DNA of 64,000 nt, taken from the NCBI RefSeq assembly GCF_000246895.1, contig NZ_BAEV01000002.1, positions 40,648 to 104,647 on the forward strand, given 5' to 3'. The translations under genes and the position numbers were made by a program. Every line of letters begins with the position of its first letter. Position 1 is the first letter of the stretch. Source of the stretch: Clostridium arbusti SL206 (GTDB lineage: Bacteria; Bacillota; Clostridia; Clostridiales; Clostridiaceae). The notes below the pieces were generated by a model. That model did no database searches, was not told where the DNA came from, and saw only the letters and a program-made list of their open reading frames with translations. This document shows positions 18,861-28,120 of this stretch, piece after piece.

Positions 18861-19171
18861 TGGATTTCCCTCCTTTTTGTTTGAGATTAAATAATTACAT
18901 CTCTTGCTTTATTATAGTATATTTTTTATTTAATTATAAGTAACAGATCTTGAGTAAATTATTCTTATATCAAAAGTATTATTTAATCTTTTTTGACTAA
19001 TATGCCCATTTTTATTGAAGTTTCTTCATCAAATTATATTGAAAAAGTACATAGGTTTACAAAAGTAAAATCTATGTACTTTTTTCATGATCTGGTGACC
19101 AATTTTTTTTAATTCTTCCACTTCCTCCACTGTAAGGTTACGACATTTTCCTCTATCTATACCATCAATTT
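18861..19171. other. Intergenic region with hairpin and short remnant
   Basis: 19042-19085 is a strong stem AAAAAGTACATAG/CTATGTACTTTTTT, usable as a terminator. On the minus strand 19090-19170 reads KCRNLTVEEVEELKKIGH without a start codon, probably a gene remnant. Nothing else seen. Confidence 0.5.
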
Positions 19172-19456
19172 TTATTTTAAATCATCTTTAATCTTCATAG
19201 CCTTATTAAAATCATCTTTATATGCTGAAGTTTTAGACCATATCTGTTTATATGGAATTGTTTTAGCTACTTGTGGATAAATTTTATTTACAACTGGAAC
19301 ATTATATATTCCTAAACTTTGAATACCAAATAGGATTACTCCTACTAAAACTATTAATACAATAAATTTACCTATAGATGCTACTATTTTTACAAAAACA
19401 TAAAATAAAATCAGTGCAATAAAAACTGCTATTACCGTATTGGTATTAATACTCAT
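19172..19456 (-). CDS. Small membrane protein, 94 residues
   Basis: Two adjacent hydrophobic helices (about 7-26 and 30-48), then a basic soluble tail of 45 residues (IYPQVAKTIPYKQIWSKTSA...). AAAAGGGAGTATTTAAT precedes the ATG, a good ribosome binding site. Not recognised; no partner gene. Confidence 0.6.
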   Translation of the reverse strand: MSINTNTVIAVFIALILFYVFVKIVASIGKFIVLIVLVGVILFGIQSLGIYNVPVVNKIYPQVAKTIPYKQIWSKTSAYKDDFNKAMKIKDDLK

Positions 19457-19767
19457 ATTAAATACTCCCTTTTATAATATTATTACAATTAACTGTGTTA
19501 TAAATTATACCATATCATATCCTTGAAAACTTTTAACTTTTTCTAAACACACCTTTGAAATACTAATTATCAATGATAAGATTATACGATATGCTTATAA
19601 GCTGTGAAAATTATAAAAAATCAAATGCCATAGTAAATGTTAATATGATTGAAGATGTGAAATATAATAGTATAATGAATTTTAACAGGAAATTTTGACA
19701 TGAAACTATATTTTTTTAATATATAATATTTATTAAGATTTCTTGTATAGAAAAGGTGGACTAATTG

Positions 19768-20982
19768 ATGAAAGATATTGAGGAAAATAATATATTGAAT
19801 AATTCACTGTACAAGTTAGATCCTTATAAAAAATTAACAGAAGAACAAGAAAAACTAAAAGAGTATATATTTAATTTCTGCTATACGCATCGTAAAGATG
19901 AACATGCCATTTTTTTAATTAACGGTGCTGCTGGAACTGGAAAAAGCCTATTGTTAAGTTCCATATTCAATAGTTTACAGAACATTTCCAAAAATGATCC
20001 CTCAAATGATTTGTATCACACTGATAATTATTTATTGGTAAATCATCCAGAAATGCTGAAACTATATAAAGAAATTGCTAGTGAAACACCTAATTTATTA
20101 AAGAAAAATTTTGAACGTCCTACAACCTTTATTAATCGAATGACAAAAAATAATTCAAAGGCTGATATTGTTTTAATTGATGAGGCTCATTTACTTTTGA
20201 CTAAAAAAGATCCTTATAATAATTTTAAACAAGATAATCAATTAGAGGAAATTATTAAGCGTAGTTACATTGTGATTTTAGTATTCGATGAACAGCAGGT
20301 CTTGAAATTTAAGAGTTATTGGAAAAGCAAAAAAATGAAGCAATTTTTAGAGGCTGTACCCAGTGAGAGTTATCAGTTAACTACTCAATTTCGTGTACAA
20401 GCTAATCATGATATTTATGAATGGATTGATCGATTCTCCCGTGGAAAGTTAAAACCATTGCCAGAAAAGCAAGCATTTGATTTTAGAATTTTTGCTGATG
20501 CCAATGAAATGTATGAATTGATTAAGGAGCAAAATACTAAATACGGTTTATGCAGAATGCTGGCAACCTATGATTTTCCCTATAAGCTTGATGGTGAAGA
20601 TTATTACGTTACCACTGATACATTTAAATTAAGATGGGATAGAAGCAAACCTCAGGATCAAAAGCCTTGGGCAGAACGGCCAGATACTATCGAAGAAGTT
20701 GGATCGGTTTATACCATTCAAGGCTTTGATTTAAACTATGCAGGTATTATTCTAGGACCATCTATCTCATATGATCCTGAAGAAGATGAACTAGTTATTA
20801 ATCCCAATAGATATGAAGATAATGCTGCCTATATGGGCAGTTCTAAAATAGATTCTTCACCAAATGCTAAGTGCAAAATCATTTTAAACTCTATTAATGT
20901 ACTAATGACTAGGGCAAGAAAAGGTATGTATATTTACGCAATAGATTCTGAATTGCGTAAAAAGCTATTGTCTTTAATGTAA
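19768..20982 (+). CDS. DUF2075 P-loop ATPase, superfamily-1 helicase-like
   Basis: 404 residues. Ordered SF1 motifs: Walker A NGAAGTGKSLL (about 52), Walker B IVLIDEAHLL (about 136), motif III LVFDEQQ, the QFR motif (TTQFRV), motif V VGSVYTIQGFDLNYAGIILG and motif VI LMTRARKGMY near the end. This is the DUF2075 domain alone, without the N-terminal nuclease found in some homologues. It probably acts on nucleic acid; the substrate is unknown and some relatives sit in defence islands. The ATG at 19768 is eight bases after AAAGGTGG, which I prefer to the TTG three bases earlier. Single gene with its own terminator. Confidence 0.8.
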   Translation: MKDIEENNILNNSLYKLDPYKKLTEEQEKLKEYIFNFCYTHRKDEHAIFLINGAAGTGKSLLLSSIFNSLQNISKNDPSNDLYHTDNYLLVNHPEMLKLYKEIASETPNLLKKNFERPTTFINRMTKNNSKADIVLIDEAHLLLTKKDPYNNFKQDNQLEEIIKRSYIVILVFDEQQVLKFKSYWKSKKMKQFLEAVPSESYQLTTQFRVQANHDIYEWIDRFSRGKLKPLPEKQAFDFRIFADANEMYELIKEQNTKYGLCRMLATYDFPYKLDGEDYYVTTDTFKLRWDRSKPQDQKPWAERPDTIEEVGSVYTIQGFDLNYAGIILGPSISYDPEEDELVINPNRYEDNAAYMGSSKIDSSPNAKCKIILNSINVLMTRARKGMYIYAIDSELRKKLLSLM

Positions 20983-21017
20983 ATTAGAATTTAATAATTA
21001 TTTAATGATAACCTAAA

Positions 21018-21050
21018 AGAAAACTGCCCTTATGTAAAGGACAGTTTTCT
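21018..21050. terminator. Terminator between DUF2075 gene and nox
   Basis: Stem AGAAAACTG-CCTT/AAGG-CAGTTTTCT with T- and A-rich flanks, between convergent genes. Confidence 0.8.
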
Positions 21051-21063
21051 AGTTATATAAAAA

Positions 21064-22398
21064 TTACTTAGCACTCAATGCCGCCATAGTTATATAGTTA
21101 TAAGGTTGATTGAAATGAGGTAAGAAGAATATATCCAAAAGTTTCAACTTGTCAATAGTAACTCCTTCTTCGATAGCTAAGGAAAACATATGAATACCCA
21201 TAGAAATATCATAATATGAAGCCATCTCTGTACCTAATACTCTACGAGATTCCTTATCATAGATAATACGAATTTTTACCTTTGCATTTTCTTCCTTAAT
21301 AAAAGCTGGTTTTTGTAAATCCTCATATTGTGTATAAACTGGATCAAATCCTGATTTTTTAGCAGCTTTTAAATTCAGACCTGTAGACACCATCTTATAT
21401 CCAAATATACATATTCCATTTGAACCCTGTACGCCTGCAGACTCAATAGGTGTACCACAAGCATTGTGTCCTGCTACTACACCGCTACGTACTGCATTAG
21501 TTGCCAAGGCAATATAATTACTTTCTTTCATCACATTACTATAAACAGTAGCACAATCGCCAATGGCATATACATCTTTAACGCTTGTCTCTTGATTAAG
21601 ATTTACTTTATAAGCTCCATTTGCAATGGTATCAATTTTATCTTTACCAATCTGGCTATTTGGATAAAAACCAATACAAATAATTACCAAGTCTACGTCA
21701 TACTCACCTTTATCAGTGACAATACCTGTTACTTTGGTATCACCTTTGATTTCCTTAACCATTTCACCGTAATGTAATTCTACTCCATTGTTTTTTAAAA
21801 TTTCATCCATATCATGACTGAACCATTCATCATAATAACTTGAAAGGCTAGTATCTGCTACATCAAATAATAGAGGATTTTTATTACGACGTTTAATTGC
21901 TTCTGCAATTTCAACACCAATATATCCTGCTCCCACAACTGCCACATTTTTAATAGAATCATCTTGAAGCAATTTATCAATTTTTTGACCATCCTGAAAT
22001 AATTTTACGTTTTCTACATTTTCTAAATCAACCCCAGGAATTTTAGGAATGATAGGAAGTGAACCAGTTGCTAAAATTAATTTATCATAACTTTCAACTA
22101 TTTCTGCCCCATTTTTATCTACAGCATAAACTTTTTTCTCTTCAAAATCCACATTTTTTATTTCTGCTTCCATATGTACCACCGCTTTTTTAGAAGCAAA
22201 TATTTCTGGAGAACAATAAAATAGGCCTGCAGTATCATCTATCTGCTTTCCAACATATAAAGCAGTACCACATCCCAAATAGCTAATATTACTGTTTCTA
22301 TCAAAAATCACCAATTCATTTCCATTATAGTTATCCAAAATAGTGTTAGCTGCAGCAGTTCCAGCATGATTTGCACCCACCAAGACAATTTTACTCAT
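21064..22398 (-). CDS. nox: NADH oxidase, H2O-forming type
   Basis: Flavoprotein of the NADH oxidase/CoA-disulfide reductase family. The H2O-forming members detoxify O2 with NADH. FAD loop IVLVGANHAGTAAA at the start, the redox Cys in NISYLGCGTAL (about residue 41), NAD loop VAVVGAGYIGVEIAE (about 153), second FAD motif DVYAIGDCATV (about 275). Start ATG 22398 (444 residues) has AAGGAG eight bases upstream; the GTG nine bases earlier overlaps that site. A fragment of the 3' end of this gene recurs at 46528. Whether the product is water or peroxide cannot be decided from sequence alone. Confidence 0.9.
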   Translation of the reverse strand: MSKIVLVGANHAGTAAANTILDNYNGNELVIFDRNSNISYLGCGTALYVGKQIDDTAGLFYCSPEIFASKKAVVHMEAEIKNVDFEEKKVYAVDKNGAEIVESYDKLILATGSLPIIPKIPGVDLENVENVKLFQDGQKIDKLLQDDSIKNVAVVGAGYIGVEIAEAIKRRNKNPLLFDVADTSLSSYYDEWFSHDMDEILKNNGVELHYGEMVKEIKGDTKVTGIVTDKGEYDVDLVIICIGFYPNSQIGKDKIDTIANGAYKVNLNQETSVKDVYAIGDCATVYSNVMKESNYIALATNAVRSGVVAGHNACGTPIESAGVQGSNGICIFGYKMVSTGLNLKAAKKSGFDPVYTQYEDLQKPAFIKEENAKVKIRIIYDKESRRVLGTEMASYYDISMGIHMFSLAIEEGVTIDKLKLLDIFFLPHFNQPYNYITMAALSAK

Positions 22399-22560
22399 TT
22401 CAATCACTCCTTCTATACCTTATAGTATTATGAATATTAATTATTACATAATAATAATTATAATCTTTATGTTAATAAGATACCACAAAATATATCACTT
22501 AATCAACCCCCAAAATAAATTTTATTAAAAGTCAGTATTACCACAGGGTGAAATTATTAT

Positions 22561-23820
22561 TCATCTTAACTGTGATTTTCTTGATACATTTCCCCAAAAA
22601 TCCACGGTTTGTATCTCATATTTTGATTTTTTTGAACTATTTCTATATATGAATTCTCCTAATAATTTTTCTTTATCTCCACCATACTTTCTCTGAACCC
22701 ATGGAGAATAAATTACTTTTCCATTACAATACAATTTGTATCCCGCTGCATTGTCAGCTGTTTCCCATTGAATCAAATCTCCATTGCTCACCTTACTAAT
22801 TTTAGCCCACTTGGGTGCATCAGGTTTTCTATTATAAATTTCATGCTGGTACAAATATCTTTTATAAGCCCTGTGAAAACCATTATTTATATTAATTGGA
22901 CTATAATAATGACTATATGCAAAAGTTATCATATCATCTACAAACGGGTTTTCAAGTCTCATCTGCTTTATAAATCTCTTTATAGGAGCACTTGACCAAT
23001 TATTATGATTAAAGGTTTCCACGTTGGACCAAAATAAAAGTCCTTTTTTCGACTTTACCACTTTACTAAGAGCGGCAAACCAGTCTCTTACCTCAGTTAT
23101 ATCAAGTCCACCTCCACCTACCGAATCCTGAGGGCAGAAAATATCTCCCTTTTTTAAATTAGTTAGTTTAAAAAAATGCTTCCAATTATATGCATAAGTC
23201 TGCGTGATTGAATATTTTGAGTTCATAAAAGGTGATATCATAATTGGCAGCCTTGAATTATTATTGTCCATATAGTTTAAATTTATATTAACCGCATTGG
23301 CCAAAGTTTTAAAATCCTTTTTATATTTAAAATTGAGATTATCAACTTCGTATACCCAGTACCATCCATAAAAAGCATTTTTATATTTTTCATGATATTT
23401 TTTATATAATTCCCCTACTATAAGGTTTGATTTTCTCATTTGATTATATAGCCATTCCGGTTTTCTAGGTCCTATTTTCCACCACATAATGTTATAGTCA
23501 ATTCCCAGGAATACTTTAAATCCAGCTTTTTCACAATTTTTTAAACACATATCTACTATATCCCATGACCCTATTCTGCTTTCATTTTCTATTGAAGTCT
23601 TATATACTCTTTTAACTTTTTCATTTTGGACAATGAAAGTATTTATGACAATATATTTCATCTTAACTTCTTTTAAATAGTAAAGTTCCCGCTGCCATTT
23701 TAAATCATCCCAGCCCATTACCATGTCTGGTTGAATAAATGTGCCAGATGCCTCTGGAAAATCTCTCCGTTTTATTTGGTAATAATAATTAATTAATTTA
23801 TAAAAAAACTTATTGATCAT
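22561..23820 (-). CDS. DUF4434 protein, glycosidase-like TIM barrel
   Basis: 419 residues, no signal peptide. The N-terminal 300 residues match the DUF4434 group of glycoside-hydrolase-like barrels (GTFIQPDMVMGWDDLKWQRE, then FYGWYWVYEVDN and GLLFWSNVETF). The C-terminal ~75 residues look like a fibronectin-III-like sandwich (WAKISKVSNGDLIQWETADN AAGYKLY). Acid residues sit at the expected strand ends (E in VYEVDN, E in NVETF), but catalysis is unproven. Substrate unknown. AGAGAGGTATTAT precedes the ATG. Single gene. Confidence 0.7.
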   Translation of the reverse strand: MINKFFYKLINYYYQIKRRDFPEASGTFIQPDMVMGWDDLKWQRELYYLKEVKMKYIVINTFIVQNEKVKRVYKTSIENESRIGSWDIVDMCLKNCEKAGFKVFLGIDYNIMWWKIGPRKPEWLYNQMRKSNLIVGELYKKYHEKYKNAFYGWYWVYEVDNLNFKYKKDFKTLANAVNINLNYMDNNNSRLPIMISPFMNSKYSITQTYAYNWKHFFKLTNLKKGDIFCPQDSVGGGGLDITEVRDWFAALSKVVKSKKGLLFWSNVETFNHNNWSSAPIKRFIKQMRLENPFVDDMITFAYSHYYSPININNGFHRAYKRYLYQHEIYNRKPDAPKWAKISKVSNGDLIQWETADNAAGYKLYCNGKVIYSPWVQRKYGGDKEKLLGEFIYRNSSKKSKYEIQTVDFWGNVSRKSQLR

Positions 23821-23978
23821 ATAATACCTCTCACTAGATCTTCAATTATTTATATCCTCTATAAAATGAATATGATTTTTCCTACTCCACTATTAACATT
23901 TATAAAAAAATAAAGAAAATTAAAAGGCTTACCTAGACGCTTGAATAACCCTTCTCAATATATTATTAATTTTTAAGT

Positions 23979-24007
23979 TTGACACAAATATCTATCTACT
24001 TTATAAT
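23979..24007 (+). promoter_or_regulatory. Consensus sigma-A promoter
   Basis: Exact TTGACA (23979-23984), 17-bp spacer, exact TATAAT (24002-24007), about 53 bases before the ATG of the tandem-repeat membrane protein. One of the strongest promoters in the window. Confidence 0.85.
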
Positions 24008-24060
24008 TTAATTACGTAGCCGGAAAAAAATAGTAAAAAAATAAGGAAGCGAAAATTACC

Positions 24061-25275
24061 ATGATAAATATTATTAAAACTGCGATTATAACTATAGCAA
24101 TATCATTTATATCTGGATTACTGTTAGATTATTATAAAAATTTAGCACCTAGAATATTATGTAATTTAGGAAAAGGTATACCTATGGAGATGAATGGCAA
24201 AAAGATTTTTGCATACATTATTACTATTATCAACGTATCAAATAAAACAATTCATGAGTTAACTTTAAACATACAAAGTTCACAATCTAACTTAAAGAGT
24301 ACAGATGCTAAAATAACAAAAGGTTTAAAATTTGATTCTTCAATAAAGGATAACATTTTAGATTTCTATATACCTTTTTTAAGTAAAAGTGATAAGTTTT
24401 CAGCTACATTATATGTGGAAAATCAATATGCAGTACATGATAAGCCTGTTATTGTAATTAGATCACCTGAAAATTTTAAGAGGATAGACTCTGCGGGACA
24501 AAATGGTATTCTATCTTTATTGTTTAATATACCAAAAGATATAAAGCAGGTAATCTTGAAGATAATGAAAAAATCCAAAGTAATAGCTCCTAATAAAAAA
24601 GATAATTTTACAACAGTTATGAATAAGCCCTCAGATGCTGAGAAAACAATAAATAAAGAAAATAGAAAAGCGCTCCATGAAAATAAGCAATCTAATAAGA
24701 ATAAAAAGGCAATGATAATTATTGCATCAATTATTTTAGTTATGATTATTGGAGTTTTAGGAAAATCTTATTTCAAAAGAACGTATACTAATGCACAAAC
24801 TCCTATTGGAAATACTATCGTTCCCCAGCAGTCCAATGATGTAAAAGGATCGGCAGGAAGAACAAGTGAAAATAAAAGTACAAATGCATCAACTAGAGGA
24901 TCAGCTGAAAATACAGATGCAAATACATCAACTGGAGGATCTACTGAAAATAAAAGTACAAATGCATCAACTGGAGGATCTACTGAAAATAAAAATACAA
25001 ATGCATTAACTGGAGGATCTACTGAAAATAAAAGTACAAATACATCAACTGGAGAATCTACTGAAAATAAAAGTACAAATGCATCAACTGGAGGATCTAC
25101 TGAAAATAAAAGTACAAATGCATCAACTGGAGGATCTATTGAAAATACAAGTACAAAATCATCAACTGAAAAATCTACTGGAAATACAGATGTAAAATCA
25201 TCATCAGGAGAATCTACTGGAAATACAGATGTAAAATCATCAACTGGAGGATCTACTGGAAATACAGGTAACTAA
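24061..25275 (+). CDS. Two-helix membrane protein with 13-residue Thr/Ser/Asn repeats
   Basis: 404 residues, family not recognised. An N-terminal membrane helix (about 3-25) is followed by a soluble domain of 140 residues (beta-rich), a basic linker and a second helix (KAMIIIASIILVMIIGVLGK, about 217-236). From about residue 262 to the end are some eleven degenerate repeats of STENKSTNASTGG, hydrophilic and Thr/Ser/Gly/Asn-rich, like a cell-wall spacer. No LPXTG motif. Preceded by a consensus promoter and AAGGAAG. A surface or wall-spanning role is inference. Confidence 0.65.
   Translation: MINIIKTAIITIAISFISGLLLDYYKNLAPRILCNLGKGIPMEMNGKKIFAYIITIINVSNKTIHELTLNIQSSQSNLKSTDAKITKGLKFDSSIKDNILDFYIPFLSKSDKFSATLYVENQYAVHDKPVIVIRSPENFKRIDSAGQNGILSLLFNIPKDIKQVILKIMKKSKVIAPNKKDNFTTVMNKPSDAEKTINKENRKALHENKQSNKNKKAMIIIASIILVMIIGVLGKSYFKRTYTNAQTPIGNTIVPQQSNDVKGSAGRTSENKSTNASTRGSAENTDANTSTGGSTENKSTNASTGGSTENKNTNALTGGSTENKSTNTSTGESTENKSTNASTGGSTENKSTNASTGGSIENTSTKSSTEKSTGNTDVKSSSGESTGNTDVKSSTGGSTGNTGN
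24847..25272 (+). repeat. 39-bp in-frame tandem repeat
   Basis: About eleven copies, with the central ones nearly identical (GGATCTACTGAAAATAAAAG TACAAATGCATCAACT) and the ends degenerating. No spacers, so not CRISPR. Copy number could vary by slippage without breaking the frame. Confidence 0.9.
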
Positions 25276-25300
25276 CGTATCAATATATTTTTGTAGCAAA

Positions 25301-25346
25301 CATAAACTTCTATTTTCTGTTACGACCTCAGATGTCATAGAAATAA
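25301..25346. repeat. Dispersed palindromic repeat, copy B
   Basis: CATAAACTTCTATTTTCTGT then TACGACCTCAGATGTCATAG AAATAA: the most complete copy of the family, with both arms partly preserved. Confidence 0.6.
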
Positions 25347-25353
25347 AAAAATG

Positions 25354-25385
25354 AGATGAGATTTACCAGAAGGTAAATCTCATCT
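25354..25385 (+). terminator. Terminator after the repeat protein
   Basis: Perfect 14-bp stem AGATGAGATTTACC/GGTAAATCTCATCT, four-base loop, then GTTTTA. The remaining 25276-25602 interval has no gene. Confidence 0.85.
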
Positions 25386-25602
25386 GTTTTAGGTATGTAT
25401 TTAAAATGATTGCTTAAAAGCTGTTGGACTATCCTGAAAAGTACTACTTTAGCTTTGCCAATGAAATATTTTTTATTACTAGTTTTATATCCAAAAAGTT
25501 TTATTGTATATATCTATAACTACAAAAATAGAAATTAGTATTGAGGAATAGCAATAAACATAGTATACTAGTATTAATAGTATGAATAAGGAGGGAATTT
25601 CT

Positions 25603-25878
25603 ATGGGAATTATGATTGTCGGAGGAGATAATATTGAAATGATAAATTGCCATTTATGCAACAAAGGTTTTTGTGTTATAAAGCATATAAGCGGAAGAAA
25701 AAATAATCATAAATGTATTGATATACCTCAAAATGCTGAGCTTGTAATAGTTTTCATTGATTTTGTGAATCATAGATTATGTGAGCACATAAAAAAAGAA
25801 TCCAGGAAGCTTGGCATAAAGACAATATATTCAAAACGAGCATGGTCCTCCATTGAAAATTTATTATTAAATATTTAA
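25603..25878 (+). CDS. DUF2325 protein
   Basis: 91 residues. Starts MGIMIVGGDNIEMI, the nucleotide-fold opening typical of DUF2325, with two Cys (CHLC) and a closing GIKTIYSKRAWSSIE. I chose the ATG at 25603 because AAGGAGGG sits nine bases upstream; the in-frame ATG at 25582 lies in front of that ribosome binding site. Function of the family is unknown. Short upstream region carries TATACTAG-type promoter-like sequence. Confidence 0.75.
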   Translation: MGIMIVGGDNIEMINCHLCNKGFCVIKHISGRKNNHKCIDIPQNAELVIVFIDFVNHRLCEHIKKESRKLGIKTIYSKRAWSSIENLLLNI

Positions 25879-25976
25879 ATTTTCAATTGATAAAAAATAT
25901 GCCTGTATATTAGAACATACTCGAATTTATATGAAACAATTTCTTAAGTCTTTTAGTTATGGTTTTCTCCTTTTAA

Positions 25977-26408
25977 TTATGCAAATGTATCCAATATATT
26001 ACCATAAGAGTTCTTTTTTGATGCTTGTACCTGTTTACTAGAAATCTGGTTTATGCCTTCAGCTTGTTTCTGATGAATTACAATTGCATCAACATTTTTA
26101 TTAAAATAATTACCATTCTTAGTATATGATTTTATAGATGCATCAATATTTTTTATTATCTTATCTTTGTCATATACATTTTGTGTTTGATAATGATAAA
26201 TCTCCGAACCAAATTCCTCCCCAAAAGTTCTTCCTGTTATACTGTTTCTGCTACATTTTACTTCTATGGCTACATCATATTCATCTATATGAATATCGTA
26301 TTTCACAGAATTGTATCCAGCATCATTGGGAACTTCTAATCTTTCCATAGGAAATATTGGTTTAATAAGTACATGTTCTTTGTTAGATATTATTTTCGTA
26401 CTAATCAC
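25977..26408 (-). CDS. Possible PD-(D/E)XK-type fragment, 143 residues
   Basis: Not assigned to a family. The segment KYDIHIDEYDVAIEVKCSRN has the strand-Asp/Glu-x-Lys pattern (D...EVK) of restriction-endonuclease-like folds. A helical, Asn/Lys/Gln-rich tail follows. The only start is a GTG at 26408 two bases after AAAGG, too close for a good ribosome binding site, and an in-frame TAA lies just before it. It may be the surviving C-terminal part of a longer nuclease or toxin. The fold assignment is a guess from one motif. Confidence 0.4.
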   Translation of the reverse strand: MISTKIISNKEHVLIKPIFPMERLEVPNDAGYNSVKYDIHIDEYDVAIEVKCSRNSITGRTFGEEFGSEIYHYQTQNVYDKDKIIKNIDASIKSYTKNGNYFNKNVDAIVIHQKQAEGINQISSKQVQASKKNSYGNILDTFA

Positions 26409-26490
26409 GACCTTTTTAAATTATTAACCCATCATGCACAATTTCAGAAAATTACAAAATATACTTTATTTCACTTTTAACTTTATCTAA

Positions 26491-27630
26491 TTATTTACCT
26501 TTTCCATGACCATTATTATCCTTGTCATTACCTTTATTACTACTATCTTTACCTTTATTACTATTACCGTTGCCTTTATCTACATTATCATTTTTAACTG
26601 GCTTCGTAGTATTAACTGTGTTACTTTTATTTATAGTTTGTTTTTTGTCTTTTACAGTACCTTTATCATTTTTATTTACATTATCATTTTTAAGTGATTT
26701 TGTGGTATTGACTGTATTACCTTTATCTATAGTTTGTTTTTTACTTTCTACAGTGCCTTTATTGTTTACGACACCTTCGTCTTTATTATTCACAGTATCC
26801 TCATTAGTATCATTTATGGTGCTTTTATCACTATTATTTACAGTGCTGTTATCAGTATTATTTACGGTACCTTTATCACTATTATTTGCAGCACCTTTAT
26901 CAGTATTATTTTGTATGCTTTTCATTATATCTTTAACTGTTGCGTCCTTATATTGGCCTACTGTTGCCTCTTTGTCTACTTTTTGTAACTTTTGAATAAG
27001 GTTAAGCTTCCCTGGTGTAATTCCTAAATTTCTTGCTTCAACCCTGCGGGCTAATGCAACGTTATCCTTTAAAACCTCTGCTTTTTCCCCACTACTTGTT
27101 AAAGCTTCGTTTACTCCTGTTTCTGCCTCAGTTTCAAGGTTAGTTGCAATATTTTTATCATCTGTTTCAGATGTAAGAAAAATAACTGTTGAACCATCCT
27201 TAGCTATGTATCCATTTTTAACAGCAGATGTAATCAATGTATCAACAGCCGTTGTAACATTAGAACCTTTCACATTTATTCCATTTAATATTTTGTTACC
27301 GTCATTATTGTATCCCTGAACTTTTACTATTCTCCCAAATGTGTTAATTCCTAATTCCACACTTGGATTAATGTCTAAGCTAAGATATGATACTGGTGTT
27401 TGGTAATAACCATATACTCCGCTACCTCCCCCAATAGTTAATATAACTAGCAAACAACAAGTAGCTATTGCTAATCTCTTCTTTATAAGCAATAGCCTCC
27501 ACTTTATAAATTTATTAGTTTTAGAATTCCGATTCTTTGTCAGTGAATCTTTTAGATACACTTCAGTTTTATTTATTAAGGCGTCTTCAGCTTTAATTTG
27601 ATTTAACGCAGATTTAAAACGAGTAATCAT
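26491..27630 (-). CDS. RsgI-like anti-sigma factor
   Basis: 379 residues, single membrane helix at about 54-76 (LAIATCCLLVILTIGGGSGV). The cytoplasmic N-terminus (1-50) would bind the sigma factor. Outside, the RsgI-type middle domain begins YLSLDINPSVELGIN and runs to about residue 225. The last 150 residues are a low-complexity Asn/Lys/Asp/Thr tail of imperfect repeats (NNSDKGTVNN, KNDNVNK). Its start overlaps the ECF sigma gene by 17 bases, the standard sigma/anti-sigma arrangement. In cellulolytic clostridia such tails end in carbohydrate sensors; here there is none, so the signal is unclear. Confidence 0.82.
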   Translation of the reverse strand: MITRFKSALNQIKAEDALINKTEVYLKDSLTKNRNSKTNKFIKWRLLLIKKRLAIATCCLLVILTIGGGSGVYGYYQTPVSYLSLDINPSVELGINTFGRIVKVQGYNNDGNKILNGINVKGSNVTTAVDTLITSAVKNGYIAKDGSTVIFLTSETDDKNIATNLETEAETGVNEALTSSGEKAEVLKDNVALARRVEARNLGITPGKLNLIQKLQKVDKEATVGQYKDATVKDIMKSIQNNTDKGAANNSDKGTVNNTDNSTVNNSDKSTINDTNEDTVNNKDEGVVNNKGTVESKKQTIDKGNTVNTTKSLKNDNVNKNDKGTVKDKKQTINKSNTVNTTKPVKNDNVDKGNGNSNKGKDSSNKGNDKDNNGHGKGK

Positions 27631-28120
27631 GTTCCTTACCCCCTAATTTTTTTTTAATAAGTGCCTTTGCTCTGCGTAAGTTAGAGTATATAGTATTTTC
27701 ATTTTTCTTTAACATCTTTGCGATTTCAGGCACAGTATAATCCTCATAGTAATATAAGTAGATAACATTCTTGTACTTTTCTGGAAGTGATAAAACCACC
27801 TGGATAAGTTCATTTTCAGCTTTATCTTCAAATGGTAATTCCATATTTTCAATAGAATCAATATTCTTTTTCCAAAAGCTTTTTAATACATCCTTACACT
27901 TATTGATTGTGACTCTTATTATCCATGCTTTTTCATGTTCAGCACTTTCAAAAGTAGTTTTAGTTTTATTTTGCAATAGCTTTAAGAATACTTCCTGAAA
28001 TACATCATCAACCTCTGTACTGTTATGTAGATATAAAAAACATATTCGATAAACCATATCAGAGTATTTTTTTAGTGCAACTTCAATTTCCTTATTGATA
28101 TCAAGAGATGTAGGCTTCAT
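27614..28120 (-). CDS. ECF-type RNA polymerase sigma factor
   Basis: 168 residues. Region 2 (YSDMVYRICFLYLHNSTEVD, then DVFQEVFLKLL) and region 4 (LPEKYKNVIYLYYYEDYTVP EIAKMLKKNENTIYSNLRRA) are both intact. AAGGGAGTAAAA precedes the ATG. Co-transcribed with the RsgI-like anti-sigma downstream, so probably of the SigI/RsgI-associated or a related class. Autoregulation is likely, but I could not identify a convincing ECF promoter in the 28121-28400 region. Confidence 0.88.
   Translation of the reverse strand: MKPTSLDINKEIEVALKKYSDMVYRICFLYLHNSTEVDDVFQEVFLKLLQNKTKTTFESAEHEKAWIIRVTINKCKDVLKSFWKKNIDSIENMELPFEDKAENELIQVVLSLPEKYKNVIYLYYYEDYTVPEIAKMLKKNENTIYSNLRRAKALIKKKLGGKEHDYSF

Noticed and set aside
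24847-25272. CRISPR-like periodicity
   Set aside because: The 39-bp units are directly adjacent without spacers and are translated in frame as STENKSTNASTGG repeats.
26506-26995. Long frames on the plus strand opposite the RsgI tail
   Set aside because: They are antisense shadows of the low-complexity repeats and lack ribosome binding sites; the minus-strand gene is clearly the real one.
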